Shown in pieces: positions 33,472-44,215 of a stretch of DNA of 64,000 nucleotides. The notes under the pieces were generated by a model. That model saw nothing but the letters and a program-made list of their open reading frames with translations. It was not told where the DNA came from and searched no databases. The stretch covers positions 690,039 through 754,038 of the forward strand of contig JAJEKV010000141.1 of assembly GCA_021234155.1 (NCBI GenBank), given 5' to 3'. Each line of letters opens with the position of its first letter. The stretch's first letter is position 1. Source of the stretch: Isoetes taiwanensis. Lineage: Eukaryota; Streptophyta; Lycopodiopsida; Isoetales; Isoetaceae. The position numbers and the translations under genes were made by a program.

Positions 33472-35330
33472 TGGTCATTTGTGCGAGACATTCAAGAATG
33501 CATGTATTAGGCGAATGATTGTGAATGATAACTCAGAATGGGTCGAATCGCTACGAGAAGCATCATCTTGGGGTATGTCGCGTCAATTGCGACAATTATT
33601 TGCTTCGATTCTGCTGGAATGTAACCCATTGTATCCAGCTGATATTTGGAAGGAGTTGGAATATTGGATGATTGAAGATTTTCTAGACCAAACTGCTTAT
33701 GATGCTTATTCTGAGACAGATCAGTTGAGTCAGTATGCTATTGATATGGGACTAATGGATGTGGAGGATCACATGCAATCAGCTGGAAGGAGCCTAGCAG
33801 AAATGGGCTTCAACTTACCAGAAACTGTGCTAGACACATCCACACTATTCCAGGAGGAAATGTTCTATGTGAGTATGGATAAAGTCATATCCAATTCCGA
33901 GAAGTTGAACATTGATCAACGAGCAGTTTATGACGTTGTTCTCAATCATGTGATCGATAAGACTGATGGTGGAGTATTCTTTGTGAATGGCCCTGGGGGA
34001 ACTGGAAAAACATATCTATATAACACTCTCCTAGGATATGTGCGTGCAAGGGGTTGGATTGCTCTAGCAGTTGCATCTTCTGGCATTGCTTCAGTGCTAT
34101 TGCAAGGTGGAAGAACGGCTCGTTCACGTTTTAAAATACCCATAGGGGCACACGAATCATCTACCTGCAACATTCCAAGGCAGTCAGAATTGGCAAGACT
34201 CATTCGAGCATGTCGGTTGATCGTATGGGATGAGGCACCAATGATGCACAAGTGGATATTTGAGGCAGTGGATAGGACACTAAGAGATGTGATGGGCAAT
34301 GAGCAGACGTGGGATTCCAGTGCTATTGGGAGGGGATTTTCGTCAAATACTACCAGTGGTTCCTAAAGGTTCACGTGCACAAATTGTAGAAGCTTCTCTA
34401 AAGCGTTCATATCTCTGGGACAGTGTGAGAGAGTACAAACTGACAATCAACATGCGTGTCATGAATGCATTGGGTTTGGATGCGCTTGAACAACAAGCAT
34501 TTGCTAACTATTTATTACGTATAGGGGATGGGCGAGAACCAACCTTTCCGGAGAAGGGGGTCGATATGGTGCATTTGCCACAGGATATGTGTCTTGGGTC
34601 GGATGATGTGGATGATTTAATTCAAGACATATTTCCTGATATCCAACAAAACTGGAAAGAGGTCATTTTTTGGACACACCGTGCTATACTATCACCTTTG
34701 AACCATTATGTGGATGAGATCAATAGGAAGGTGGCGTCACTTATCCCTGGAGAGACGACAGACTACTTCAGTGCTGATCGAATCATAGACATAGACGGTC
34801 AGCAAGCAGGTCTATACCCCATTGAGTTTCTAAATGCACAAACTCCAAGTGGTGTACCGCCCCACGAGCTAAATCTGAAGGTGGGAATGATTGTCATGTT
34901 GTTGAGGTCTACGTCATTCAAGAAGGGCCTGTGCAATGGAACACGATTGATTATACGAAAGCTAGGAAGACGTGTCATTGAGGCCGAGATAGTAACTGGA
35001 ACCCATGTTGGTAACACGGTTCTTCTATCTCGCATTCCAATTGTGCCTAACGATTCAGGATTGCCCTTTCAGTTTGAAAGGGTTCAATTCCCTTTGCGGC
35101 CAGCCTTTGCCATGACGATAAACAAGTCTCAGGGCCAGACAATGCATAAGGTGGGCTTATATCTTCCAAAGCCTGTCTTTACTCATGGACAATTATATGT
35201 GGCATTCTCAAGGGTACAAAACCGACAAGGAATTCGGGTCGCTATCAAGGACCCACCATCCATGCCTCAAGAAGATGCCAATACAATTTCAAGGTTTACG
35301 AGGAATGTCGTTTATACAGATGCTTTGTGA
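33443..35330 (+). pseudogene. Helitron PIF1-family DNA helicase domain (one frameshift)
   Basis: The 5'-3' helicase half of a Helitron RepHel protein, which unwinds DNA in rolling-circle transposition. Starts with RTVDGHLCETFKNACI, the usual pre-helicase segment. Motifs in order: Walker A NGPGGTGKTYLYNTLLGYVR; VASSGIASVLLQGGRTARS; Walker B LIVWDEAPMMHKWIFEAVDR; GGDFRQILPVVPKGSRAQIV (motif III); NMRV; LKVGMIVMLLRSTSFKKGLC (motif V region); FAMTINKSQGQTMHKVGLYL and LYVAFSRV (motif VI). One frameshift near 34295-34310 splits it into two open frames of 307 and 343 codons; otherwise there are no stops, so decay is recent. Ends with TGA at 35328-35330. Confidence 0.93.
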
Positions 35331-36070
35331 TGGAGGTAAGTGTCATGTCTTCGACTAAAGCATATAGTGCATGTATATATGTGTTTCTTCTCAAAGACTC
35401 TCATGTTTCTTTGGCACTTATTGACCTTCAGAATTTGTGCAGATGATGAAGCCCTACACACCCTTCGTACCTCGGGAACTTGGAAATCCTAAGCCAAGGG
35501 CGATAGTTCACGTGCATCGTAGGGATGGTGAGTGTAAGATTTGTTAGTTCTAACAATAACAATTGCTTATATGCTTCTTAGCAGGTTATTTTATCACCTT
35601 AACTAAGGAGTTTATCAATGCATTTCTTTTATCTTACTTTGGAATGATATCTTATTATTGTAGGGAGTTATGCGGTTGTTGATAACACCCGTTGGCATGT
35701 TGCTGTGTTAGAGTAAAAAAAGTTCCCCTCGAAGTACACATGCAAGGGAACTTGCTTCAGGTCAGGAGGCATCACACACATTGGCGTTTGCGATGGGAGA
35801 CGGTTCAAGGCCTGGGCATCGATCCCACATGATGCAGTTGGTGACTATGAGCTTCCCGAGTTTCTAACCAAGTATAATATTGTTGTTGGTAGACCTGAGT
35901 CACGCGTGTGGGACATGATATCAGAGCATGTTTATACATTCATGTTCGCCACCATAGGTACGGCGGGAGGAGTTTCTATGCCTATCAGCTTCGCAAATGA
36001 GCTTCATATTGAGCCAACAGACGTCCCTAGAGTTGTTTGGAAAAGGTTCTTCATGATGTGGATCCATTGA
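35330..36070 (+). pseudogene. unidentified spliced ORF starting on the helicase stop codon
   Basis: The helicase ends TGATGG, and the overlapping ATG (35330) opens a second frame: ATGGAG, then a GTAAGT donor. Proposed exons: 35330-35335, 35443-35527 (after TGTGCAG), 35664-36070 (after TTGTAG). All junctions are GT-AG and keep one frame. Product begins MEMMKPYTPFVPRELGNPKP and continues RAIVHVHRRDG, SYAVVDNTRWHVAVLE. One TAA at 35714-35716 interrupts, after which the same frame stays open for 117 more codons (GITHIGVCDGRRFKAWASIP; VGDYELPEFLTKYNIVVGRP; DVPRVVWKRFF). I recognise no domain. It is either a second Helitron gene, a C-terminal extension of RepHel, or a captured host gene. Confidence 0.5.
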
Positions 36071-36288
36071 GCCGACGGACATAACCTCTATTTGCACCAA
36101 AAATGTTTTGTGTTTGTATTTATTTTTGTTTATGAACTTCATATTATGTGTACACTTTAAAGGTAAAGTTTGTTTCCTTTCAATATGTGTCTATTGCACC
36201 TAAACATATATTGCCTGAAGTGCATTGCGCACGTTCGCGACTTGACAATGACTAACGCACATAAATGCCAACACACGTCCACGACTAA

Positions 36289-36318
36289 TGCCCGGCATCG
36301 CCGGGCATACGTTTCTAG
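36289..36318 (+). mobile_element. Helitron 3' terminus (hairpin + CTAG)
   Basis: Hairpin with stem TGCCCGGC / GCCGGGCA and loop ATC (36289-36307), then TACGTTT and CTAG (36315-36318), followed by T. This is the canonical Helitron end: GC-rich hairpin, about ten bases, CTRR, insertion before T. Confidence 0.88.
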
Positions 36319-36550
36319 TAGTTGTTGTTTTTGTTCAATTTTCGTGCTTTCTTTGCCTTATGCAGTCCAATTGTCCCGGGATTTCTTGAGCCCCTTCCCC
36401 TCTATTTGCATTGGCATCCTGCCTCGTCTCATGAGTTGTTATATTTTTTTTCTGGCATCGAGTTGCGCCTTACAGCTCGTGGTCTCAATCTATGATGGGG
36501 TTTGACGGAGGTTCCTCTTTGTGTCGGATGATGATATTTGTGCATAAGGA

Positions 36551-36569
36551 CCTTTCCCTAGAATGCTAC
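36551..36569. repeat. degenerate internal copy of the insert-flanking repeat
   Basis: ACCTTTCCCTAGAATGCT resembles ACCTTTCCAAGGAACAAATGCT at 37886-37907 with a short deletion. It sits right before the start of the right ~1.3-kb terminal repeat. Confidence 0.45.
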
Positions 36570-37892
36570 GGTTCTCTTCTTATATAGAAGAGAACCATCA
36601 TTCTAGGGATAGGGACGCCAGTTTTAGCGCCCACTCTTCTTTTGGACCCAAGCTTTCTTTGGCACAAGCTTGCTATAGCACAAGCTTTCTTTGGCTCTTT
36701 CTCCCATAAAAGCTTCGTGTCTTCCTGCATTCCTCATTGAGCTGAATCTTGTTGTTGTAATGGAGTCCTTCCCCAAAAAAAAAAAAAACCTCTTACTCTG
36801 CTATATGGGTTTTACTTTTCGTTCAATATTGGCCGATGGGCTTCTGCATTTTTCCCAGCGTAGCACGTGGTGCTTCTGGAGGGCACAAAGGGGAAGCCCC
36901 CCATGGGGGGTTCACACAGAAGACCCGTATAAACCTAGTGAGTGCATGGAAGGGGTTTTTTTCTCGACGTTTTCGTACGTATACTAGGGGTTTAAATCCC
37001 CCTTTTACTGACATTCTAGTGTATTTTTTCCACGGAAGGGGTTTTTTCCAACACTTTTGCGTATGTATATAGGGGTGTTTCTTCTCACTTTAAGCACGCA
37101 GGTGGCATATGCTCATGTGATAAAGGTGAACCCCCCGTGAAGCCCCCCTGGATCGAGCCGATATTTTCTTATCTCGGCGTAGCCCCGTGGCTTTCGAGGA
37201 TCCTCATGGATCATCTCCTCAATTTTCAATATTGTGCTCTTATATTTCCAGTCCAACTTTATAGCTTGCCGACTCTTGGCCCGTGGATGGCTCCTAACAC
37301 AGTCCACAGTCACATATGGTTAGATCTTGCAGTTTGGAGCTCATTGATATGCATGGGGCTGCTTTTTATATGCCTCTAGGTCGAGCCTATATTTTCCTAT
37401 TTTGGCATAGCCCTATGGTTTCCGAGGATCCTCATGGATCATCTTTTCCATTTTGATATTGTGGTCTTATATTTCTAGTCCAACTTTGTAGCTTGGTGAC
37501 TCTTGGCCCGTAGATGGCTCCTAACACAGTTGACAATCACATGTTGTTTGGACTTGCAGTTTGGAGCTCTCTGATGTGTATAAGGTTGCTTTTTATACGA
37601 GCGGTCAAGAGGGACACATGGAGCGGCATCTTAGCAGGACAGATTTGAGTCACTGCTTGGATGAGTGGCGCGACCTGACTATCGCAGTTGTTGCAGTTTG
37701 GGGGCATTATAGTATAGCGACTTTCTGAATGTTCTATGTGGGGGCTTGATTGTTGTTTTACTCATTTGGAGTTTATCATTTTGTTCCCCTCTTCACTCAT
37801 TTTGGGGTTCATCAACTTGTTCCCCTATGGGTCATTGTACTCATTTTTCCATTAAGCTCAATGGAACACCACTTCACTTCCAAGGACCTTTC
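36570..37892 (+). repeat. right copy of the ~1.3-kb terminal repeat
   Basis: Starts with the same near-palindrome as 21271 (arms GGTTCTCTTCT / AGAAGAGAACC around TTATATA), then matches 21300-21480 closely. It contains a ~235-bp tandem duplication (37145-37378 and 37381-37600) marked by CCGAGGATCCTCATGGATCA-type words, and ends CCACTTCACTTCCAAGG before the flanking repeat. Confidence 0.6.
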
Positions 37893-37907
37893 CAAGGAAC
37901 AAATGCT
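37893..37907. repeat. right flanking direct repeat of the 16.6-kb insert
   Basis: CAAGGAACAAATGCT, identical to 21255-21269. Confidence 0.7.
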
Positions 37908-38238
37908 AACTCAAAGATCAAAAGGTTCATGCCATTTCGAGTTCTTGCCCGATTGCAAGGATGGAGGAACAAGGAAAAAATAAGTCATCACAAAGCAGGA
38001 TACAAAACCAATTGTGACAAGATCTGACCTCATCCTACTCCATTCCAACTGTTGTCTAACTAGCTTATGATAGTGTAAACAGATCACAAATACATGAAGC
38101 TGATCTTACATTAAATTACTTCTTTAATAAAGGATGTCGTGACTTCCTTTCATCAAGAACACAAGAAAAATAAAGGTTGAAAGCCTGAAATACATGGCAT
38201 ACAGACCCCCAAGCCTTCATCATGTCCTCAAAGCAGAC

Positions 38239-39373
38239 CAGGCCCATTATAAATATTCTTCAACAGAGGAGTACATGATTTTTCTGGATATACATGAGCC
38301 TTGCTGCAATGTATACCAAATCGACATGCAACTGTCTTGATATGGAAGGGACAATATGTTTTATCCTGCAAGGATATACCAGCATAATCATAATAGTGAC
38401 CAAATACAAACAAACTATGTATAACTATTACCATATAGAAGTAGAGCATGTGCATAAACACTTAGAAATCACAAAATCTTTGTTGCTCCGAAAGCCGACC
38501 TGTTCAGTCCCAAAATTTGGAATTTGTTCCAGAGCTTCGTACAAAGAAGGAACTGGATTAGAAGGTGTGGCGAAAACAACACTTTGAGGAGGCAGAGGAT
38601 TTGAATTTGGCCTTTTGGTATCCTGGAATGGGACACACACAATGCAATCTACGGACTTCAATTACAAATAGGATATTTATGCACTTAAAGCCATGAATGG
38701 ATGAAAGAAACAACCTTGTCCATGTTTACAACTTGGTTCTTCTTGACCTTCACTTTTTTCTTCTTAAGTGTTATCTCATTTCCCTCCCATATAATTTCTG
38801 CAGGTCCATCTTCCACGTATTCATAACCTTCCTCCTCCTCGTCCTCCACAGCTTTTCTACATTCTCTTTCCTGCATAAGAAATATCAGAAATCCAACCAT
38901 TTTTAATCACTTAATCAGCTACCAGATTGTATTTACCCTAACTGCTGCCTCCTCACCCTGGGCTGCTTCCTGCATTGCTTTTTGTTCCCTTTCGAGCCAT
39001 AATTTTTCTTGCTCCTCCCTTCTTTATTCTCCATTTCAATGACTTATGCTTCAGCTTGTTCTTATAGATAACGCTTAGCTTGCTGCTCCAGTTCCTGAAG
39101 CCTAATAAGCTCATCTGCCCTTACTTTCTCTGCCAGCTCTTTGCGTTTTTCTTTCCTCTTAAATTTCTTGAGGTTCTTTCGCTTCTCCTTACGTGAAAAA
39201 GTCAGAAGTCCCTTATCAACTAGCATATCTTCTTTCTTCTGCTCATTAGCAAACGTAACAAATTCTAGGTCTTTGCATCCTTTTTCAATTTGATCCTTCG
39301 TTTCTTTGCTTGTTGAACATGGAGCTGATTCGAAGTTGTGTATGCGACAACCAGAAGGTGTAAGAATGTCCAT
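38239..39373 (-). pseudogene. ZRSR2/U2AF35-related splicing factor, exons A-D
   Basis: N-terminal half on the minus strand. Exon A (38937-39373): SRKEKRKNLKKFKRKEKRKE then ELAEKVRADELIRLQELEQQ and, after frame breaks, KLWLEREQKAMQEAAQGEEA. Exon B (38715-38870): [20 protein letters not shown]. Exon C (38500-38622): RPNSNPLPPQSVVFATPSNP then ALEQIPNFGTEQ. Exon D (38239-38365): [20 protein letters not shown] followed by H, a complete C-x8-C-x5-C-x3-H zinc finger, then [13 protein letters not shown]. All junctions are GT-AG. The blocks follow the order of plant ZRSR2-like proteins. Exon A carries at least two frameshift or stop lesions; B-D are open. The gene continues at 21146, beyond the 16.6-kb insert; a short segment between GPG and DEEVAE seems missing. 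Confidence 0.88.
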
Positions 39374-39555
39374 TTATGCCCAAAAGCATAACCTCCTCAA
39401 GCATAAACTCCTTAGATCGCTACCTACATCCTGCTCATAGATTTATGTTGCCACCATCGCCACCATCGCCAGAATACCGGTTAGCCGGTTTCCAGAGTGT
39501 CTGTCCAGCAACAGAAATGACTGCTAGTTTACAATTAATAATGGGTTTAGAGCAG

Positions 39556-39638
39556 TTATTGGCATATGCTGGGTATATAATAGCATATACCTAGAATATG
39601 CCACAAACCGACGTGGACGAGGGTAGGGGCAACCCATT
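39556..39638 (+). repeat. ~85-bp repeat shared (inverted) with 12845-12955
   Basis: Shares AGCATATACCTAG, AATATGCCA and GGGGCAACCCA in order. It lies just before the start of the 3.3-kb duplicated unit. Confidence 0.6.
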
Positions 39639-39653
39639 TTTTTATTTTTTATT

Positions 39654-41518
39654 TTTTTTTATTATAACTAATGGGGGAATGCATATACAATTTGAAGTTG
39701 AAAATATTAAAGAACATGGTGGTTATTTGGCCAAGACATAATTTAATGCGTCCTATTATCTGATTTTCCAAGCAGTGGTTTATTTGTACTATATGTATTT
39801 GAATAGTGGCTCCGTATGCATGAAACAGGGCTATATTTTTAGGGAAATGTCATCTATGGTCATAATTACTTCCTAAGAAAAGGGGAGATGACGTCATGCA
39901 GATTCTAATAAGGATATTAGATGGATGATATTTGATGGGTCACTAAGGCTCCCTAGTGAAGTTGGAATTATTGTTATATGCAGGCCTTAATATTGGTAAA
40001 TGAATAGTTGATAGAGGTTTATTTTTTGTGATGAAATGCTAAATAACTGAGTTTTTCTAGAATTTTTTCCAACATTTCGAGCCTAAGGTTTCGACCATGG
40101 CAACATGATCGGCAAAGGAAATATAGGGCAGTATGCAAATACAAAAGTAGATAACGCCAGTCACCCAGCCAGCGTGATCCGACACTTAGGTATATCTAAA
40201 TCCGACATGCTGGAACAGTCGGTAGCAAGGGCGATGTGATACTATAAAAATAGCCCCAAATGTGGATATAGTGTTTTCTTTTTGCAGAAACTGTGTCTAT
40301 ATGCTGAATTCTAGACTAGGATCTTCCGATAGCTTGAATGCAGTGGATAAAGGATTGAAAATTCAGTGCATAATGGTTTGCTAGCAATCGATCCAAACTC
40401 TGTTACTCATCGAGCTTTTCTAGTCGCTTGCTTGTGCTTGGTGATGGCTAGGGAACGAAAGAAATTGGATCTAATATGGCCACAAGGAAAAGAAGTAAAG
40501 AGGAAACGGGCAAATCTGCAAAGAGAACAAGAATCTTATTTCATATGGTATCTACATCCTACTCTGATGAATACGATAAATGCTTTTGTGGTCAAATTAG
40601 TGGAAAATATTGTGCAATCTGCAGATCAGGATAGCAATGGACAAGATCTGTGGAAGACCATGTGGATGAGGAAAAGAGGGCAAAATATGTTCCTTCAAGT
40701 TAAGAAATCATGATGTAGCGGCTCAAGACATGGGCAAACAAAATCGAGCCATTCAGGTTGGAATAATTTTTGCTTTATTTGAGTTTCATTATAAGAATAG
40801 ATAGTAATTCCTTCAGTAAATAGAAAGGCATTTGCTGCTGACTAGGTATACTTGTAAAAATAAGCAGAGTAAGAAGGAAGATTAGTCCTAATGGCACACT
40901 TTTTGAATGTTATATGTGCATGCGCTTTTTAAATTCACATGTGATAGATGCGGGGTTTTTTCAGATCTAAGTTTAGTCCACTCATGGTTTATAGACCCTA
41001 AAAGGATAGATATACTATATTGATGCATGTCCGTGTATGAGAGTTGTTCTGGAGATTCTATTTGAGTATGCTGTAACAATGCAATTTAGTCAGCTTCAAA
41101 GACAAACGCTATGAAAGTCCAAACAGGTCTGCATTCTTTCTTGATGTTTGGAAGTAATTTGGAAGTAACCTGGGATGTCATGATATTTTCTGACTCTTTG
41201 GGTAATTTATCTTCTACAACAAATTTCTGTAGTGGCAGAGGCACATATAATATTCTGCATAAATGATCTAACAGAGACTAATGGAAAATGGGCTGGTTGC
41301 TTGTACTTAAAAGACTGTGCTTATTATAAAGTTACAATTATTATAGGCTTCTAATTGCATGGCCATAGAATATTCCTTGGCTCTTAAATTGGCAGAGAAA
41401 TGGGATAACAACAGAGGCTGCTGAGTATGCATTTGGAAAGCTAGGAATAATCATGCCAACTTAAATTTGTAACTATAGAGTGGTTATGCGCCTATTCGCT
41501 TCTTATGTTATCCATTGC
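39654..41518 (+). repeat. 3.3-kb duplicated unit, copy 1, first segment
   Basis: Direct copy of 46699-48567, differing by scattered point changes and a few short indels (well over 95% identical by eye). Both start in TTTTTTTATTATAACTAATG. The copy breaks at CCATTGC, where foreign DNA begins. Confidence 0.93.
40366..40713 (+). pseudogene. unidentified ORF, truncated copy
   Basis: 115 codons (MHNGLLAIDPNSVTHRAFLV; RERKKLDLIWPQGKEVKRKR; NTINAFVVKLVENIVQSADQ). The intact-length version is in the second unit at 47417. Here a TGA replaces the Cys codon after VKKS. Charged middle section, no known motif. May be a decayed element ORF or chance. Confidence 0.35.
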
Positions 41519-41527
41519 CAACACATA

Positions 41528-41970
41528 ACCAACACATAACTACCATTAACATTAATTAACACAACCATTGGGTCCAACACATTTAAATTAAAATCCCCCT
41601 TAAACCCCCTTTGGTTTGGGTGCATATTCACACGGGGGGTGACTCCGGGCAACGAGAGCTGTTGGATAGGCATATTTACCCCTTATTCCTTAATCTACAC
41701 CGTACGTAAAGTTCCTCGTTTGTGGGGTATGCAAGTACAAAATTTGCTATACTGTATAACAAGATTTATAAAATACTATAAGATTTCAAGCAAAATACTA
41801 TATGGTGTTGATTTTGTACGTGCAAAATATAATTATAAGGGCTCTCGCCGCCTCTACGCCACCCCCGTGAATATGCACCCAAACCAAAGGGGGTTTAAGG
41901 GGGATTTTAATTTAAATGTGTTGGACCCAATGGTTGTGTTAATTAATGTTAATGGTAGTTATGTGTTGGT
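41528..41970. mobile_element. 443-bp MITE with perfect 104-bp terminal inverted repeats
   Basis: Left arm 41528-41631 and right arm 41867-41970 are identical when inverted (starting ACCAACACATAACTACCATT). TA flanks both ends (41526-41527, 41971-41972), consistent with a 2-bp TA duplication as in Tc1/mariner-type elements. The 235-bp centre has no coding capacity. Identical arms mean recent insertion or gene conversion. A truncated relative is at 10388-10527. Confidence 0.9.
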
Positions 41971-41974
41971 TATT

Positions 41975-44020
41975 ATACAAAAAAACATTTGGGCCCTTCG
42001 GGCCCTAAAAAAACATACGTAAAAATATGTCAAACATGCAAAACTCCTATGATCTTCTTTCTAAACGCATGAAATAATCTGCGTTGCAACAATGTATAGC
42101 AGTCTAACTCCTGCAACTATATGTAGCAATGTAGAAACATATACCATGGAATTAAAAAGAGGGAATATTTTGTTATGCAAGCCATGAGAACACCTTGGAC
42201 AACCCAAGCTGCTCACATTGCAGAACGTGACATGTGAATCCTGCTGCAGTAACACCATACACAAAGAACTCGAGTAACATCAAGCAATAAACCCATTCGA
42301 TCATTGGTAGATAAATGACTCAATTTATAGTGCTTCTAAATAAAATGTAGAGAATGGAGCATTATAAGAATCTTATAGAGGCTACATTGTGCAAAGGCCA
42401 ATATAAAGCATGCAATTTACAAGCAAAGGAATAATAGTTCAGTAACAAAAAAAAAAAATGCACATTCCCTGCATTTGCTTTCAACAACAAAGCTTCAAAT
42501 TTTAGAAGCTCAAATGCAATACAGCTGCAATTCTATGCCACAACCTATAAAAAGGGGCTGCCGTGTTTATAAATCATGCTCTTGCGAAAGAGTTATCTTG
42601 TTGCCAAATTTTGTTCATGGCCAGTCATGAAACTGAATAGGTGCTCTGGTTTACAGTTCATTGCTAAAATCACCAACTGCAATCAATGCTTCTATCTGCA
42701 TTACGAAGCAATGGAGTTATGCTTCTGCTTCTAATTCGGATTTCTGGCTGCAATAATTATGGAGAAAGGAAAGCAGCAAGTTTTTACAAGATATCAACGC
42801 GAAAGGAAAAAAAGGAAGATAACGCTCTCGGTAAAGCTAAGCTAACCTAGTGAATGACAAGCGCAAGGGGCTGCAATTGAGTTCCCATCAGTTACTGGTG
42901 CAGACTGTTAGTGGGAAACCTGCAAATGAGCCAATGAATTAGGCCAAGTAATTTCTGATGAATGCACATCAGCCAGTTGACGATTTACCTGGATTTGTCC
43001 ACACGGACATTTGAAACATCTTGCAAACAATTGGAATCTGAATGATGGCATATTTCATAAATTAACGCCTGAGGATAGATTGGGAATGGAAATTCAGAGC
43101 TTCAAATAAAACCCTGGCCAAAGAGGGATCTTTCTTCTACGCGAATCAACCCGTAACCAAGAGAGCTCCTCCATCTGTGTGAATCGTAGAACTCTTTGCA
43201 AGAAAGAAAGAAAGAAAGAAACAAAGACAGAAACAAATGGGGGGCTAACCTATTTCATGCTTTAATGCTCTGATACACCTACAAAATCCGTGCTTCAGCA
43301 TAGCCTAGATGGATTTCCTGCTTTCTGGCAGTAGTTAGTTGTCATAGTTCCGGATTTTGATTCAATCTCTGGTTTGTAATCAGCTGCCTTAGCTTTAAAA
43401 AATATACCTTGGGATAAACTTGTCATTTTTCTTTGCCGTAACCTCGTGGGGAAAGGGCATCCAGATTGTTAATCCGTAATATGTTGAAAATGAGCATTGA
43501 TCTTGCCAGCCCATATTGCGGGCTTGAAGAACATTTTGCAACATCGTTAAGCTCCACACGCCTTTCGTAATGCCAATAATACGTATCTTAAAGAAGAAAT
43601 CTATGTCATGAAGTCGGCCGACAAGTCGGAGAGGAATGGGTGTATAGTGGATGATAAAGATGCCATTTGTTTTCTGCCCTACCTTTGAGTCCGTTATCAC
43701 TGCTATAGTTAAGGGAGACACCTATCAAATTGGATTTTTGTTCCAGGGACTCCAAGCCACAACAACAAATATCCCAGTTGTCTTTTATAACAATGTTCCT
43801 GCTCAAAGAGAGATCCTAGACTTTGCCCTAGGCATGTGACTTTCCCTCGCATTCTGTGGAGGGTGAATCACATACAACAAAGTCTGCTTGAGTGGAGTTA
43901 TATCAAAGTTAGTGGAGTTAATAGCTAGATTGAACCCTGCTCATCATATCAAGCCATTTCATTCTCACACTCTCTGAAATAGCTCCTCATGCTTCTCAAT
44001 CATAAAATTGTATAGTAATC
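41975..44020. other. AT-rich DNA inserted into copy 1 of the duplication; no gene recognised
   Basis: Part of the 41519-44722 segment absent from copy 2. A GGGCCC-TTC-GGGCCC hairpin lies at 41991-42005, 20 bp past the MITE. Open frames on both strands at 43395-43840 show no motif I can name. Confidence 0.4.
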
Positions 44021-44034
44021 TATTCTTACACGAA

Positions 44035-44215
44035 CACGCTAAGAAGGGCCACTTTTAGATCATGATATCCCGAAAAGCGGTCCTGTATCACCTTGTAATG
44101 CTGTTTCGCAAGGACTGTCGTTGGAGCAAGAACCATGACTTGTCTTTTACCTTCCACTGCATAGAAAATTGCAAACCGATAATCAAGGCCAATGGCAAAC
44201 TGATAGGTTTTTCTG
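44035..44215 (-). pseudogene. exon fragment of an Mfd/RecG-like (TRCF) DEAD/DEAH helicase
   Basis: Minus-strand frame reads AIFYAVEGKRQVMVLAPTTV then LAKQHYKVIQDRFSGYHDLK then VALLS, followed by a GT donor. This matches motif Ia of the plastid transcription-repair coupling-factor helicase (VMVLAPTIVLAKQHYDVISERF). The GKT-containing Walker A region upstream is scrambled and the next exon (DEEQRFG, motif II) was not found. An isolated, dead fragment. Confidence 0.75.

Larger units (their letters stand above)
21270..37892. mobile_element. 16.6-kb composite insertion in an intron of the ZRSR2-like pseudogene
   Basis: The segment is flanked by identical 15-bp direct repeats and separates two collinear halves of one gene. 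Its left end (21270-22308 plus 24326-24617, split by a younger LTR element) and its right end (about 36570-37892) are related to each other in direct orientation. The interior contains T-rich tandem repeats, captured exons and a Helitron. A 15-bp duplication is too long for LTR elements (4-6 bp) and most DNA transposons, so the insertion mechanism is unclear. Nested events may have built it up. Confidence 0.6.

Noticed and set aside
43651-43839. plus-strand ORF containing NIPVVFYNNVPAQREILDFA
   Set aside because: Looks protein-like but I could not match it to a family, and the opposite strand is also open; not called as a gene.
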